Below are positions 5,679-7,125 of a stretch of 7,125 bases of DNA, piece after piece. The notes below the pieces were generated by a model, which was given only the letters and a program-made list of their open reading frames with translations, was not told where the DNA came from and searched no databases. Positions within the stretch are counted from its first letter, which is position 1. Every line of letters begins with the position of its first letter. The position numbers and the translations under genes were made by a program. Source of the stretch: Caldifarciminota bacterium (GTDB taxonomy: Bacteria > Hydrothermota > UBA3073 > NMUJ01); the NCBI GenBank assembly GCA_021158725.1, contig JAGGUB010000010.1:1-7125 (forward strand), written 5' to 3'.

Positions 5679-7036
5679 TCTACCTTGTAGAGTATGGGAG
5701 GACATTTACACTGAAGAGAGTGACTATGGAAAAACGATCTGAGTTGTTATACCCGCAATTATTGACAAAAGCTTATAAGTCGAGTAGTTTATTAGGGATG
5801 GACGTGCTCAAGAAAATCAAACATCCAGATGACGAGATTACACCGCTACTTTATTGTGCATGGAACCATATGTCGGAGAGGTTCAAAAACATTGTCTTGA
5901 GTGAAGACCCAATAATAAGTATCACATCGAAGGCGAGCAAAATAGCGGCTACAGATAGGGGGTTCATACGTAGTGATATCGGGCAAGTCATCGGGATACT
6001 GCCGGATTATGAAGTATATTATGGGCCCACTGTTGGTAAGATTGCATTACGTGAGTTGGTGGCAGAATTTTGGTCAACATTTTACAAGCTTGACCACCTG
6101 ACTTATGAGAATGTTGCGGTAACAACGGGTGCAACGGAAGCATTGTTCTTGCTGTTCTCAATCTTTGGATACGGGCGTAAGGTTATATTGATGTCACCAC
6201 ACTGGCCTACCTTTCCCGATACGATCAGAAAGGCAGGTAGCGACTATGTAAGGTTTGAATTAGTGGATGAAGATGGTGTGTTTAGGATAGATGAACTTGA
6301 GTCGCTCATCAAGTCCACACACATAAATGTGATGCTTGTGAATTCACCCAACAACCCATCCGGTATAGCGTTGGAACGACAAAACATGGAGCAGCTTGCG
6401 GAGTTAGCGGAGAGATACAACATGATAATTATTTCGGATGAGGTATACAACAGGATACGTTATAGGGGTGAACCAGATACGATGCTCAGATATGCACCAG
6501 ACAGAACCGTGGTGGTGACCAGCGCATCTAAAGAGTACCTCATACCGGGGCTACGGGTGGGGTTTGTCATCTCTAAATCGAAAACACTAACCGATGTCAT
6601 CATCAAGAAGCTACTGAGGTGTCAAAGCTCGTGCCCAAATACTGCTGGACAGGATGTGGTCATGGAGATAATGAAAAGGGAGGTTGACGAGCTGAAAGGT
6701 AACAAAGAACCGAGCTTCATCACCCCAATAGTGGAGGAGCTCAAAAACCGTAGGGATGCTATCGCGGATGCACTTACAGAGGTGGGATTCAAAGTGTTTG
6801 GTAACCGGCCACCTGATGGTACAATATTTACGTTTGCGAAAATACCGGAAACTGTAGACCTTGGCGATAGGGAGTTCATAGAAAAGGCGATGGATCTACA
6901 CCTATTCAGTGCAATACCGGGTAGCGCGTGTGGTAAACCTGGATGGTTAAGGTTCAGCTTTGGTAACCTATCGTTAGAAGATATCAACCAACTCAAGGAT
7001 AATCTGCAGAAGTTTCTTAATATAATCGGTAGATAG
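5657..7036 (+). CDS. Class I/II PLP-dependent aminotransferase
   Basis: A fold-type I aminotransferase of 459 residues from this start. The hallmarks in order are YYGPTVGKIALRE (121-133), TTGATEALF (156-164, cofactor phosphate loop), SPHWPTF, NSPNNPSG (229-236, with N233 contacting PLP), DEVYNRI (D261 binds the ring nitrogen, Y264), the Schiff-base lysine K292 in SASKEYLIPGLRVGF, and the carboxylate arginine R432 in WLRFSFG. All key residues are present, so it should be active. The amino donor and acceptor cannot be read from sequence; aspartate, alanine or aromatic aminotransferase are all possible. The start is ambiguous: ATG 5657 has GGAG at good spacing but leaves only 33 bases to the divergent icd gene, while ATG 5726 (436 residues) leaves 102 bases and space for a promoter. 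The frame is also open upstream to 5588, overlapping icd, which is unlikely. The divergent icd/citrate synthase operon makes 2-oxoglutarate, the precursor of the usual amino donor glutamate. Confidence 0.9.
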   Translation: MCNKVQSIYLVEYGRTFTLKRVTMEKRSELLYPQLLTKAYKSSSLLGMDVLKKIKHPDDEITPLLYCAWNHMSERFKNIVLSEDPIISITSKASKIAATDRGFIRSDIGQVIGILPDYEVYYGPTVGKIALRELVAEFWSTFYKLDHLTYENVAVTTGATEALFLLFSIFGYGRKVILMSPHWPTFPDTIRKAGSDYVRFELVDEDGVFRIDELESLIKSTHINVMLVNSPNNPSGIALERQNMEQLAELAERYNMIIISDEVYNRIRYRGEPDTMLRYAPDRTVVVTSASKEYLIPGLRVGFVISKSKTLTDVIIKKLLRCQSSCPNTAGQDVVMEIMKREVDELKGNKEPSFITPIVEELKNRRDAIADALTEVGFKVFGNRPPDGTIFTFAKIPETVDLGDREFIEKAMDLHLFSAIPGSACGKPGWLRFSFGNLSLEDINQLKDNLQKFLNIIGR

Positions 7037-7125
7037 CTATGATATCCACGTTATAACTTTGGCAACGATTACCCACCTATTATCTTCTTTCCTTAACAAC
7101 ACATAATAACCGATACCCGCACGCC
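7037..7125 (-). CDS. 3' end of a minus-strand gene, possibly NTF2-like / lumazine-binding-like fold
   Basis: One minus-strand frame is open from the window edge to TAG at 7039-7037, encoding 28 residues ending in GYYVLLRKEDNRWVIVAKV and ITWIS; the other two minus-strand frames are stopped. The pattern of strand, charged turn with N-R-W, then strand (WVIVAKV) resembles the last beta hairpin of SnoaL/NTF2-like or lumazine-binding-like small proteins, where a G-[KR]-W-K-I-x-x-K segment is common. The coding appearance is convincing; the family guess is weak because most of the gene lies outside the window. Its stop is back to back with the aminotransferase stop, so the two genes converge with no spacer. 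Confidence 0.6.
   Translation of the reverse strand, partial: RAGIGYYVLLRKEDNRWVIVAKVITWIS

Noticed and set aside
5709..5722. Inverted repeat CACT-GAAGAG-AGTG as a regulator operator
   Set aside because: Four-base arms are expected by chance at this scale and no second copy is seen nearby.
1..7125. Mobile elements, CRISPR repeats, tRNA genes
   Set aside because: No spaced direct repeats, terminal inverted repeats, transposase or integrase motifs, or tRNA-like T-loop sequences were seen on either strand.

Overview
The window looks like a compact bacterial chromosome segment, probably from an anaerobe. It is bacterial rather than archaeal because there are Shine-Dalgarno sites matching the anti-SD (AGGAGGT, AGGGGGT), a YggS/PLPBP gene and a sigma70-like promoter. 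An anaerobic lifestyle is inferred from a Re-type (LeuA-family) citrate synthase next to an isocitrate dehydrogenase, a pairing known from strict anaerobes. I cannot name the lineage from sequence alone. Base composition is moderate and gene density is very high. No tRNA, rRNA, CRISPR array, insertion sequence or phage-like gene was seen, and no stretch over 300 bases lacks a gene.

Positions 1-2926 (+ strand) hold three genes chained by two TAATG stop/start overlaps. They are the end-truncated ThpR (RNA 2',3'-cyclic phosphodiesterase), a 568-residue unrecognised protein, and the YggS/PLPBP pyridoxal-phosphate homeostasis protein. The unrecognised protein has a hydrophobic N-terminus, a BIG2-like Ig domain and a C-terminal HEXXH (HEWIH) motif, and looks like a secreted metallopeptidase-like protein. 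It is the least explained gene in the window.

Positions 2994-5623 (- strand) hold a two-gene operon, isocitrate dehydrogenase then Re-citrate synthase, with a 17-base gap. Together with an aconitase (not in this window) these would convert oxaloacetate and acetyl-CoA to 2-oxoglutarate, the oxidative half-TCA route to glutamate. A good promoter candidate (TTGACT, 16 bases, TATTTT) and a near-perfect Shine-Dalgarno lie just upstream. The operon converges on yggS across a 67-base gap without a clear terminator.

Positions 5657-7036 (+ strand) hold a divergently transcribed class I/II PLP-dependent aminotransferase, which could use the glutamate/2-oxoglutarate pair fed by the neighbouring operon. 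Its start is uncertain (5657 or 5726). Its stop codon directly abuts the stop of a minus-strand gene, of which only the last 28 codons are present (7037-7125). That fragment resembles the C-terminal strands of NTF2-like/lumazine-binding-like proteins.

Nothing in the window forms an obvious new defence or mobile system. The best candidates for something undescribed are the HEXXH/Ig-like protein coupled between two housekeeping genes, and the divergent isocitrate dehydrogenase with unusual cofactor-site residues.
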